The notes under the pieces are model-generated. The model was not told where the DNA came from. It saw nothing but the letters and a program-made list of their open reading frames with translations, and searched no databases. 64,000 nucleotides of DNA. It comes from Bradyrhizobium sp. LMTR 3. GTDB lineage: Bacteria; Pseudomonadota; Alphaproteobacteria; Rhizobiales; Xanthobacteraceae. The DNA lies in assembly GCF_001693485.1 (NCBI RefSeq), contig NZ_MAXC01000046.1, positions 248,001 through 312,000 on the forward strand, read 5' to 3'. This document shows, piece by piece, positions 8,495-16,594 of this stretch (within the stretch, counting starts at the first letter, position 1; each line of letters begins with the position of its first letter). Position numbers and translations under genes: made by a program.

Positions 8495-9433
8495 CTACCG
8501 TTTCCGTCGCGAGACCGCTGATGTCGCGACAGGTGGAGCAAGACGGCGCGGAACCAGGACGCGTTGGCCGACTGACAGTGGTGCACTGTCAGAATACTGA
8601 TTGGCCTGGGTAAGGGACCACAGCGGTACCTGGTTCAGTGCCGCAAGCCTTTGCAAGGTATCGCCCGAACGGGCGAGTTGCTGCGTGCCGCTGTCCCACA
8701 GCTCCAGCGGGGCATCGGGAGGAACGACGTAGCGCAGCGGCACCGCCTCTCCCTTGGCCGGCGTCGCCGCAAGTTGCGCAATTGCTGTCACCACTTGCTC
8801 GTGGATGGAATCCATCTTGTCGATGTTGATGTGGGTGACTTCCCCGTGCTGCTTCAAATCGAAGCTCGCGTAGTGCCCCTGGTAACCCTGCTCCGCCACC
8901 ACATCGCCGCCGCCCAGTATGCTGTCGGACAGGAAAATATTGATGTAACGCTCGACATTCAGCGGCACCTTTGGGCTTGCCTGAGCCGGATCAATGGTGA
9001 CCACCAGGCTTACCTGCATGTTTTCGGACTTCAGTATGCCGGCGAACGTCAAGGCGCATAGTCCGCCCATCGAATGACCGATCAGGACGATCGGAGCAGG
9101 ATCGTTCCGGAAATCGCGGATCGCCTGATCCGCAATCAGCCGGCAAATCGTGAATTCGTAGACGTCAGCCCGGATACCGGCTTCCTGGAGACGATCGGTC
9201 AGGCGGTCCATCCCGCGCGAAAAGATCGGGCCGAGCGCGCCGCGGAACAGGTACACGCGCGCCTGCGGCTGGGCCGCGGCTGGCGGCGTGTCGGGCGCGG
9301 CGGTTGCGACAGCATTGGTCGTGCGTGCGACCGGATCGGCGACCGCCAGATTGCAAACGGCCGACAAGATGCAGACGGAAAGGGCTGCACGGATCACCAC
9401 GGCTGCAACCAGCGTCGGACTTTTCATGTACAT
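8495..9433 (-). CDS. secreted alpha/beta hydrolase with C-terminal LysM-like segment
   Basis: 312-residue protein with an N-terminal signal or anchor segment (hydrophobic residues 8-32). The lipase-like core has the nucleophile elbow GHSMGG at residues 119-124. After about residue 235 a separate segment follows (SGDTLQRLAALNQV, then SVGQRVLVP) with the shape of a LysM carbohydrate-binding domain, suggesting attachment to peptidoglycan. The next gene upstream on the same strand is a paralogue without this tail. Function as an esterase or lipase is inferred. Confidence 0.75.
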   Translation of the reverse strand: MYMKSPTLVAAVVIRAALSVCILSAVCNLAVADPVARTTNAVATAAPDTPPAAAQPQARVYLFRGALGPIFSRGMDRLTDRLQEAGIRADVYEFTICRLIADQAIRDFRNDPAPIVLIGHSMGGLCALTFAGILKSENMQVSLVVTIDPAQASPKVPLNVERYINIFLSDSILGGGDVVAEQGYQGHYASFDLKQHGEVTHINIDKMDSIHEQVVTAIAQLAATPAKGEAVPLRYVVPPDAPLELWDSGTQQLARSGDTLQRLAALNQVPLWSLTQANQYSDSAPLSVGQRVLVPRRLAPPVATSAVSRRKR

Positions 9434-9574
9434 TCCGCTCGCGATTTAGGCGTAGAGGTGCCGGACCTTGAAGGCCGGCGGGCCACGCCACCCGGCGCTT
9501 CTAGCGGGTGATCTATCGTCGAGGAATTGGCAGAATTTGCGGCGCTCGTCGCTTCGGCGACGGCGTTCGAAGTA

Positions 9575-10324
9575 CTAACGTACCGCCGCGGCGCTTGCCG
9601 TGCCGGACCTCGCCGTGCTTGCCGCTTCCGGCTGCCGCGGCCTCTGCGCCCCCGAAGCTGGTACGGATCGGCCGAAGACGACAGCGTCGATCTCGCTTAT
9701 CACCTTCTGCTGCATGATCAGGTTCTTTTCGATGGACATGTGCCCGACGCCTGGCACGTTCTGCACGTTCACATTCTCGAGCTTACCCTGGAATTGTCCG
9801 GTTTTCTGAACCGGCGTGCCGGCGCCGTTGGCGATGTAGAAGTTTATATAGCGTCCCACGCGTCCCGAGAGGCTGGTGCGGAAGACCGAATCCAGGCCGA
9901 TGGCGAGCTTAACGGGAGCGCCAAGCTGATCCAGCTTGGCGACCATGTCGGGAAGCGCGGTCGCGCCCGAGGAATGCCCGACCAGAATGATCGTCTTGAT
10001 TCGGCCACTCTTGTATCCGGCGGCGGCTTCGTCGGCGAGCGACGACCAGGAGGCAAAGTTCGCGACGGTGACCGGGATGCCTTGCGCTCGCAGCTTTACC
10101 GCAATGTCATCGAGCCCCAGAGAAAAGATATTGAGCACGCCGCGGAGCAGGTAAACATGAGCAGTCGAGGCTGCCGACGCGGAACTCCTTGCCTGTGTGG
10201 GGCTGGCGCCGATCGCCAGGAGCAGCAAGGCCGCGATAGCTATCGCGTGCAGTCGACGCAACGATGCCAGGCAGAGAAAGGATGACCAGCCGACAGATTC
10301 GATATCGCCGCGATATGGCTTCAT
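9575..10324 (-). CDS. secreted alpha/beta hydrolase, paralogue of the neighbouring gene
   Basis: 249-residue protein with a hydrophobic export segment (about 28-45) ending in QA. The core is similar to its neighbour: AHVYLLRGVLNIFSLGLDD aligns with RVYLFRGALGPIFSRGMDR, and GHSSGA replaces GHSMGG as nucleophile elbow. The AGGAG ribosome site is well placed. The pair is separated by about 140 bases and probably arose by tandem duplication. Both conserve a GRYINF/ERYINI segment and a late GHMSI/THINI histidine segment that probably holds the catalytic His. Confidence 0.72.
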   Translation of the reverse strand: MKPYRGDIESVGWSSFLCLASLRRLHAIAIAALLLLAIGASPTQARSSASAASTAHVYLLRGVLNIFSLGLDDIAVKLRAQGIPVTVANFASWSSLADEAAAGYKSGRIKTIILVGHSSGATALPDMVAKLDQLGAPVKLAIGLDSVFRTSLSGRVGRYINFYIANGAGTPVQKTGQFQGKLENVNVQNVPGVGHMSIEKNLIMQQKVISEIDAVVFGRSVPASGAQRPRQPEAASTARSGTASAAAVR

Positions 10325-10691
10325 TGCGCTCCTCGAAGGGCTGCGAAGTGCTTCGCCGGGCGACCGTAGCGCCCGCGCGCTCGGAACTGCAATAAACGTG
10401 GCGTGAGCGGCCGCAATTTACCAACCCGACGTGTCTCCGCCGCAACACTGGTCGTCCGGACTCAAAAGGCCGCTCTTTCATTCAATCGCGCGCAAATCAC
10501 TATTGCGATGGTCCGACCACTTGGGGCTCGGCCAGCAGGTGTCGCGTCGAGTGGTGTGCACGCGATGGTGCGGTCGCGGTACCGAAGCGCAACAGACGAG
10601 CACAATCAGATGTCAAAAGTAGAATTGAAATGATGGAACCCACCAGACTCAGGTTAGATTCCATGCGGCTGGAATTTGGCAGGGGGCACCA
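10325..10691. other. 367-base intergenic stretch, nothing recognised
   Basis: Lies between the divergent hydrolase gene (minus) and the DUF6894 gene (plus) and must hold both promoters. No convincing operator, terminator or small gene was seen. Confidence 0.45.
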
Positions 10692-10916
10692 ATGCCATAC
10701 TTCAATTTTGATCTCGTCATCGGCGCGGAGTTCAAAAACCAGGGCGGCATGTATCTCGAAAACACAGAAAACGCGATCGATAAGGCTGAAAGCCTCGCGA
10801 GCGAGCTTTGCATCGTTCGTCCTGAACTGTGTTCGACGGGATGTGCTGTGCGTGTCACCGACGGAGATAGTAACGAGCTCTACCGTACTCCGGTCGAGCT
10901 TATCGGCCGCGGATGA
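10692..10916 (+). CDS. DUF6894 family small protein
   Basis: 74-residue protein with the family layout: an MPYFNFDLV opening, an aromatic and acidic core, the ALE/ESLASELC helix and a C-terminal VTDGDSNELY strand. DUF6894 proteins are numerous in Bradyrhizobium and relatives and have no known function. The family normally opens with a shorter loop; here VIGAEFKNQGG is inserted. A purine-rich AGGGGGC site lies before the ATG. It is single, with no obvious operon partner. Confidence 0.78.
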   Translation: MPYFNFDLVIGAEFKNQGGMYLENTENAIDKAESLASELCIVRPELCSTGCAVRVTDGDSNELYRTPVELIGRG

Positions 10917-10980
10917 GATCGTCCCGTCGCGCACGACGAGCGTCGTAAGCGCGCGAGATCGAACTGGTCTGCAGTGTAGA

Positions 10981-11256
10981 TTACGGCAAGGGCAGTAGTT
11001 GAGTTGGTAGCGATTTCTTGCCGAGGGAGCAGCTCTTTCGGTCCTCTAGGGACTGAATCTGAGCTGCAGATTCGTTGGAATGGTTCGGATCAGAAGCCGA
11101 CGACTCGGTCGCACTCATCAGCTCGACCACGTCGGCATTCGATGACGATTCCACGTAACTAACAACGGCGAACGTAAGGGCGAACAGGGTGAAAAGCCCG
11201 ACCACCACGATGGTGCCCATTCCCCGCCAATCGATCTGGCTATTGAATAATGGCAT
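10981..11256 (-). CDS. small single-pass membrane protein, unknown
   Basis: 91 residues with one membrane helix (TIVVVGLFTLFALTFAVVSY, residues 15-34), a short cytoplasmic start and a Ser/Glu/Asn-rich soluble tail. GGGAGAC precedes the ATG. No family recognised; it could be a bona fide small membrane gene or a chance frame. Confidence 0.45.
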   Translation of the reverse strand: MPLFNSQIDWRGMGTIVVVGLFTLFALTFAVVSYVESSSNADVVELMSATESSASDPNHSNESAAQIQSLEDRKSCSLGKKSLPTQLLPLP

Positions 11257-11389
11257 GGCTCGTCTCCCGAATCCGGGTTTGGGACGGCCTTAGATCAACT
11301 CGCGATTCTCAACTGTGAAATGCCTCACGTCTCACGCTCACTTGACGTCTTCTTGCTGGGATTCCGTCGCGCAATGCGCATCACCGGTC

Positions 11390-12365
11390 TTATGACTTGA
11401 TCCCGATCCTCTCTCTGATCGCGCCAAGCTCGGCCTCGTCCCAGATGCCGATCGGCACGCCGTTGTTTACCTGCAGTTGCCGGTTGGCATAGGCGGCGAT
11501 CTTTGCGTTTGGCATCGCGTGACGTGAATCTTCGGATGCTGGGCCCAGTCGAAAAGCTGCTTGGATAGAAACTGAGAAGCTCCCCAATCCAGGTGGAAGT
11601 CGATACCGTTCTGGTACTGCGTATCATTGTTCTTGAAATTGTAGGTGAACCCGGCAACCGCAGAAAATTCGTGCCCCGCCTGCGGATTGAAGTAGGTGTA
11701 GCCGCCGCCGGCGTCGATGGCGGCGTGACCGATGCCGAGATTGGCGAGGCGCCTCGAATCGTAAGCTCCCGTCGGAATATCTCCTGTCACATAGGTCATG
11801 AAATTGTGCACGCCGGCGTTCCACTTGAGTGTCGCTGCGGGTAGAGGTCGCCGACCGAGGTGATCGAATCGCCGAAGCTGCCCGTGCGCGTTACCGCCAG
11901 CGGGCCGACGGCCGCCGTCAGCGTTCCGGCAAGATTTGCGCTCGACCGTCCGAACAGTCCGGTCACGCCGATGGCGAGTTGTCCACCCAGCACTGGCGTT
12001 GCAAACGTATAGGTCGGATTGAGCAGCACGAGATCGGCGTGCGCGTTCAGATGAAGGTTCAGGTCGACGTTCACCGTGGCGGGGATTCTGCCGACGTGGA
12101 TTTCCCTGGCAGCCGCTGCATTGCCGAAGGCACTTACACTGGTGTGATAGTAAACCTCTGCCATCGACCAGCCGGGCACCTGCGGGGTCGCTGCAAGGCT
12201 GCCGAAGCGGCCGGGAAGCCAATATGAAACGCCGCCTTCATCGGCGTAGACCGTTGCAGACGAGAGTGACGTCATCGCAATGGCGATGACTGAATTTCTG
12301 AATGGGAGACGGATTCCGGGTTTTGATATACTTCGTCTATCTTCCCTCTGTCCGACGATCAGCAA
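11390..12365 (-). pseudogene. SphA/phenol-MetA-type outer-membrane protein, frameshifted and fused to a sulfatase tail
   Basis: The 5' part encodes a signal region ending in VYADEGG followed by SYWLPGRFGSLAATP, typical of the SphA/MetA-pathway porin-like family (pfam13557). A lost base near 11836 shifts the frame between LYPQ and ATLKWN. After DWGASQFLSK (near 11560) the porin sequence stops and continues as a sulfatase C-terminus (LFDWAQHPKIHV), again shifted near 11525, ending with LGAIRERIGIKS at 11390. The intact sulfatase at 16595-18232 has the same tail. The gene is therefore a decayed recombination product; no functional protein is expected. Confidence 0.8.
11396..11560 (-). repeat. 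divergent direct repeat, copy 1 (sulfatase 3' end)
   Basis: About 165 bases recognisably similar (roughly 80 percent by eye) and in the same orientation as 16601-16762, the 3' end of the intact sulfatase. The two copies bracket the DUF1254-AraC segment. Confidence 0.8.
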
Positions 12366-12515
12366 GGCACATCACATCCCTCCCTATGTTTTGAGCCTAT
12401 CGTGCAACGATTCGTGCTGCCCGCCTGATCGGGCTGTTCGCGGCGGCACAGCGCAAGCGCCAAGGCGCCTAGGCTCATGCCGACCCACCCCTCGGGCCGG
12501 CATGAGTTCAAATTC

Positions 12516-13943
12516 TCAAACGACCTTCTTGGCGGCGGGAACCGTCCATGTGCCGTTGATGATCGACGGGTCCGTTTCCTGCGGCCAATACATGCGCAGC
12601 ATGAGGATGAAATCTCCCGCAGGCGCAGGAAGCCAGTTTGATTCCTTGTCTTTGCCCGGAGAGTCTTTTTGAATGTAGAGGTCGATTGAGCCGTCAGGAT
12701 TTTCCTTCAGGTTTTCCCGCGCGCTGATCGAGTAGCGGTTGATCGGATTGTTCACAAAGAAGTAGCCGCTGTCGTACATGGTGAGTGACCAAAATCCCTC
12801 CACGGGAGGCAGGTGGCCCTTGGGAAACCGCATGACATACTTGTGTGTGCCATTGTACTTGTGGCCCTCTGCATCTTTTTGCGAGGTCGGGTAGACCGCA
12901 TCCTGCGGACGGTTGGCGCCGAGGCCGATGGCGGTTACGAGGGCCCGCATCAGATAGTCGGTACCGTAGATGCCGGTTTTGGTCGTGAAGGCAAAGCCGT
13001 TCTCGTCCTTGATCGCCTTGTTGATCTTGAACTGGAGCATGATCCTGTCGAACGACAGTTCCGGCACGCGCTTCAGGAAGTCCGCCTTGAGCTTGCTTTC
13101 ATCAAAATCCTGCCCGGGAACGATGCCGATGCGCGCAAACTTGGCAAGCTGGGGTGCGTCCGCCGCGTATGGCGGATTAGTCTTCATGAGTTCGCACAGC
13201 AGCTTGAAGTACGATACCGCGTCCATGCGGTTCACCTGCTCGCGAACAGCCGTCTTCATGTCGATCGATGCATCAACTTTGCCTGCGGGCGGCGTGTACG
13301 GCTTGCCGTAGGAGCTGAGCGGAACGAGCTTGCACTCGTCCTGCAGCTTGTGCACGGCTGCATAATCCTCCGGCGTGCCGGTGCAGTAAATGCGACCGAG
13401 CAGCCAGACGATGTTGGTAGCCGACTTGTACTCCTTGACGCCATCCGGCAGTTTGCCTTTCCAACCGGGGCCGGTGATTGCGTAGGTCTGTGCGCCGGTG
13501 CCGGTGGTGCGCTTGCCTGGGACCTGGAACACCGTCGTCCAGCCATCCAGCATCGGCATCAGGAAATAGCGTCCCTTCATGTCGGGGATGCTGAGGACCC
13601 ACGGTTCTTTCCCGACGTCGAAAAAGGAAGTCGTGTAGAGAGTGTCCGCGTTCGGCGCCGTGACATCCCTGAACGAGGCGTCGGGATATTGGCGCAGCTT
13701 GATGATGTGGCCCATCGGCCCTCGCGTGCCAACGGGTTCGGCGACGTTGGTGATGATCCGGCGGGTCATCTCCATCGTCACCAACGGATAGCCAAATATG
13801 TAGGCGTCGCTCGCGAGCCAGAAATCCTCCAGGCCCTGACCCACTCCAAAGAAAGAATCCTGGGCAAAGGCTGATCGTGTTGCGGCCGCACCTGCCAGCA
13901 GTCCCATTCCACCAAATGCGAGGGATCGACGGGTAATGTTCAT
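12516..13943 (-). CDS. DUF1254/DUF1214 domain protein, exported
   Basis: 475-residue protein with a twin-arginine signal (ITRRSLAFGGMG, ending in SAFAQ). The DUF1254 domain covers about residues 40-170 (LASDAYIFGYPLV, PNADTLYTTSFFDVG) and the DUF1214 domain the C-terminal 120 residues (GFWSLTMYDSGYFFV, RYSIS, DLYIQ). AGGAAA lies just before ATG 13943. Paralogues are common in soil bacteria and are often linked to envelope or xenobiotic genes; no enzymatic activity is established. It lies next to another small exported protein on the same strand, 155 bases apart. Confidence 0.87.
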   Translation of the reverse strand: MNITRRSLAFGGMGLLAGAAATRSAFAQDSFFGVGQGLEDFWLASDAYIFGYPLVTMEMTRRIITNVAEPVGTRGPMGHIIKLRQYPDASFRDVTAPNADTLYTTSFFDVGKEPWVLSIPDMKGRYFLMPMLDGWTTVFQVPGKRTTGTGAQTYAITGPGWKGKLPDGVKEYKSATNIVWLLGRIYCTGTPEDYAAVHKLQDECKLVPLSSYGKPYTPPAGKVDASIDMKTAVREQVNRMDAVSYFKLLCELMKTNPPYAADAPQLAKFARIGIVPGQDFDESKLKADFLKRVPELSFDRIMLQFKINKAIKDENGFAFTTKTGIYGTDYLMRALVTAIGLGANRPQDAVYPTSQKDAEGHKYNGTHKYVMRFPKGHLPPVEGFWSLTMYDSGYFFVNNPINRYSISARENLKENPDGSIDLYIQKDSPGKDKESNWLPAPAGDFILMLRMYWPQETDPSIINGTWTVPAAKKVV

Positions 13944-14098
13944 GGTATTTCCTTTCCTCAAACAAACGCAATGAAGGATAGCGATTTCAGACTTGGGCTC
14001 CCTTTGCTGCTAAGGCGTTGGCGGTTTCCTCATGACAGGGTGGTCCAGGAGGAGATGCGCTGTGCTGCTACGGCTGCGATGCCGCTAGCATTTGCGGC

Positions 14099-14767
14099 TC
14101 AATAGCAAGGCGGATAAGGATAGTATCCGCACCGTGGCGCGTAGTATGGATAGGCCGCAGCTCCTGCCACGGCAGCCGCTCCAGCAACGGCAGCACCACG
14201 ATAGAAAGCACCGCGCCAGGCCGTTCGGCGGGCGACGCCGGCAAACGACATCGGCGTAAACGGTCGACCAATGATGTCGATAAAGATCGATGCCGGTCCG
14301 TCAGTTCCCGCAAGGTCTCCTTCAAGCACATCGACATCGAAAGTCAGCTTGTCGCCTTCAAGCTTGGGCGATTTGAGCACCACAACTGCGTCGGCCACCG
14401 ATGATCCGTCTTTCTTGAACCCGGAAACTGTTGCGTTTGGAGGATCCTTCGCAAAATTGTCGCTGCCGTTACCCCAGTCCTCGACAATTCGCGCCGTAAG
14501 ATCGTGACCGGCCGCGCGAACCGGTCGATCCGCAAACACGATTGCATTCGGTGAAATTCCCGTCAGCACAAGCTTTCCGTCTTTCAAGCTTGCGCCGCGC
14601 GAATTGAGGACGAAGAGGGAGGGGACGACTTCCGGCTTGGCCTGGCCGATGGATTTCTCAAGCGGGATGTGTGGCTTGTTCTCGGATGCCGATTGAGCAA
14701 AAAGATCTTGGGGGAGGACTACCAATCCGGAGGCGCAAACTGCAATCAGGGCTGCACGAAGTATCAT
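14099..14767 (-). CDS. exported protein with Ala/Tyr/Pro-rich tail, unknown
   Basis: 222 residues from ATG 14767, which has GGGAGAG upstream; the longer in-frame opening to 14959 lacks signal features. A signal peptide (residues 1-24, ending LFAQ) leads into a beta-rich domain with alternating hydrophobic strands (KLVLTGISPNAIVFADRP, GDKLTFDVDVLEGDL). The C-terminus is an Ala-Gly stretch followed by YPYYAPRCGYYPYPPCY. The pattern suggests an envelope or periplasmic protein. No named family recognised. Confidence 0.65.
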   Translation of the reverse strand: MILRAALIAVCASGLVVLPQDLFAQSASENKPHIPLEKSIGQAKPEVVPSLFVLNSRGASLKDGKLVLTGISPNAIVFADRPVRAAGHDLTARIVEDWGNGSDNFAKDPPNATVSGFKKDGSSVADAVVVLKSPKLEGDKLTFDVDVLEGDLAGTDGPASIFIDIIGRPFTPMSFAGVARRTAWRGAFYRGAAVAGAAAVAGAAAYPYYAPRCGYYPYPPCY

Positions 14768-14974
14768 AGTGGTTCTCTCCCTTGAAAGCGGGTTGTTTTC
14801 TTTATCGGCGGACCACCGGCTTTCCCAAACTTGCCCGCATTCGTTGCAGGCTTCATCGACAAGCAGCGGCTCCTTGGGAGCTTGGCAATTAGTTTCAGCA
14901 AGCAGCTTCGCTAAACATTTTGCGCCATTCAGATCGCGCGTCTTGCCATTTCGCGCCAATCCTTTGGAAATAGT

Positions 14975-15340
14975 TCAACGGTGTGATGGCGCCTGCCTAT
15001 GCTTACGGGCAAGTTGCTGCCGTCTGTAAACAACGGGTTGAACTTTCATCAAACGCACGAAAGTGCGGCTGAAGCTGCTGGCGTTGGTATAACCGACTGA
15101 TTTAGCGATATCCGACAGGCGCTCGCTTGAATTCACGAGCAAACGGCAAGCCATGTCCAGCCGGACCTCCGCGAGCATTTCGCTGTGACTTGTGCCCATT
15201 CGACCGAGATGGCGCTGCAAAGTGCGCACGCTGATCTTGAGTGCGCGAGCCGTACTATCGAGGGTTGCGTCACCGTGTCGCAGCGACGCGACAATCGCCG
15301 CTCGGACCGCTTGGAGTGAAGGCAAACGGACAGCTCTCAT
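14975..15340 (-). CDS. AraC-type DNA-binding domain without sensor domain (probably truncated regulator)
   Basis: 121 residues, almost entirely the double helix-turn-helix of the AraC family: LKISVRTLQRHLGRMGTS and LSDIAKSVGYTNASSFSRTF. Related regulators such as the one at 15552 have about 200 further N-terminal residues. No sensor domain can be found in any minus frame upstream, and the plus-strand regulator begins 212 bases away. It may be a remnant of a duplicated regulator or a stand-alone DNA-binding protein. Confidence 0.6.
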   Translation of the reverse strand: MRAVRLPSLQAVRAAIVASLRHGDATLDSTARALKISVRTLQRHLGRMGTSHSEMLAEVRLDMACRLLVNSSERLSDIAKSVGYTNASSFSRTFVRLMKVQPVVYRRQQLARKHRQAPSHR

Positions 15341-15551
15341 CGGTTGGTGAGGCGTGAAGCCTGTGCTCCCTCCAGGAAAACAGCCAATTCTGCAACGCTA
15401 GAGCCGTTTCGGGGACTAGTCTGGCCATCCGCTGCCAAAATTTTCGAAGGAAATTGGTCGAGAGCCTTACCCCCGATGCACACGTCAAAGACGAGGAAAG
15501 AAAATTGGCGGCCTGCTATCTTGCGATGGCGACAAAGGGGGTAAAATAATA

Positions 15552-16568
15552 ATGACCGTCATTCCTTTGACTCGTTGCCAATTCCTCATGCCTTTCGCAG
15601 AGATTCACTCTGAGATAGGCGGACCAACTTCCGCGCTTCTGGCCAAATTTCAGCTTCCTACGTGCCTGGAAGAAAAAGCGGATCACTACGTACCGCTGCT
15701 GCCGGCCGTTCGCTTCGCGACGGCTGCCCAGGGAAAACAAGGAATATCAGAGATTGCTTTTCGAGCGTCTCAGCGTCTGTCTTTCGCTCATCTGAGCGAA
15801 GCTTTGCGCGCCAGAATCCGCCATTCGCCAACTCTACTGGTTGCTCTTCAGCAGGCGTGCAAGTGGGCACCGATCGAAGATACAAATCTCCATCTATGGC
15901 TAGAGCCATGCGGCGAGAGCTTGAAAATCTGTAGCAAGCTGCTTGGAACGGAAGGCATTTCACATCTTGAGATGTCCCAATGGCTTCAGAACATATTCGT
16001 CATGCACATCGTCCGTCAGTTCGCTGGAGCGAACTGGACTCCTGCAGTGATCGCCTTTGAAGCAATCTATACCCCCAGCATTGAAGTTCAGTCGTATTGG
16101 CCGAGCACCCGCTTCTTGTCAGGTCAAACGGCCTCATGGATCGAAGTGCCGCTGCAGCTTTTGAGCCTTCCCAATCTTGCCGATGCCGCCTCGTCGAAGG
16201 CATCTGAGAACGAGCCGCAGTCGTTCGGGAAGGACATCGTTGGCGTTCTCAAGTTGAGCCTGCCTTCCTACCTTGATGAAGGTGGTCCTACGATAATTCA
16301 GGCGGCTGAGATGATTGGACTGAGTGTCAGGAGTCTGCAGAGGAAACTTTCGCTTGCGGGACTTACATATTCGGGTTTGCTCGAACAGGTCCGCTTCAAC
16401 AATGCGATAAAACTCCTGAGCGATACTGAGAGTAAGATCATCGACGTAGCGTTCTCGTCGGGCTACGCTGACCCTGCTCACTTTACTCGCGCTTTCCGTC
16501 GGATCGCCGGATGCACCCCACGACAGTTTCGCGATAGATGGAGGCGCGCTAACGAGTCCGTGCCCTAG
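15552..16568 (+). CDS. AraC-family transcriptional regulator (arabinose-binding-type sensor)
   Basis: 338-residue regulator. The N-terminal half (about 10-200) is the PF12625-type ligand-binding domain found in OruR/ArgR-like AraC proteins (LSFAHLSEALRARIRHSPTL). The C-terminal double HTH contains IIQAAEMIGLSVRSLQRKL and IIDVAFSSGYADPAHFTRAF. It is divergent from the truncated AraC protein and convergent with the sulfatase, ending 27 bases from its stop. Its targets may include the DUF1254 or hydrolase genes nearby; that is not shown by any visible operator. Confidence 0.85.
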   Translation: MTVIPLTRCQFLMPFAEIHSEIGGPTSALLAKFQLPTCLEEKADHYVPLLPAVRFATAAQGKQGISEIAFRASQRLSFAHLSEALRARIRHSPTLLVALQQACKWAPIEDTNLHLWLEPCGESLKICSKLLGTEGISHLEMSQWLQNIFVMHIVRQFAGANWTPAVIAFEAIYTPSIEVQSYWPSTRFLSGQTASWIEVPLQLLSLPNLADAASSKASENEPQSFGKDIVGVLKLSLPSYLDEGGPTIIQAAEMIGLSVRSLQRKLSLAGLTYSGLLEQVRFNNAIKLLSDTESKIIDVAFSSGYADPAHFTRAFRRIAGCTPRQFRDRWRRANESVP

Positions 16569-16594
16569 GCTAGGGCGATAGAGACCGCTTCTTC

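Noticed and set aside
12813-13874. 353-codon plus-strand frame opposite the DUF1254 gene
   Set aside because: No ribosome site or family features; the minus strand encodes a clear Tat-exported DUF1254 protein.
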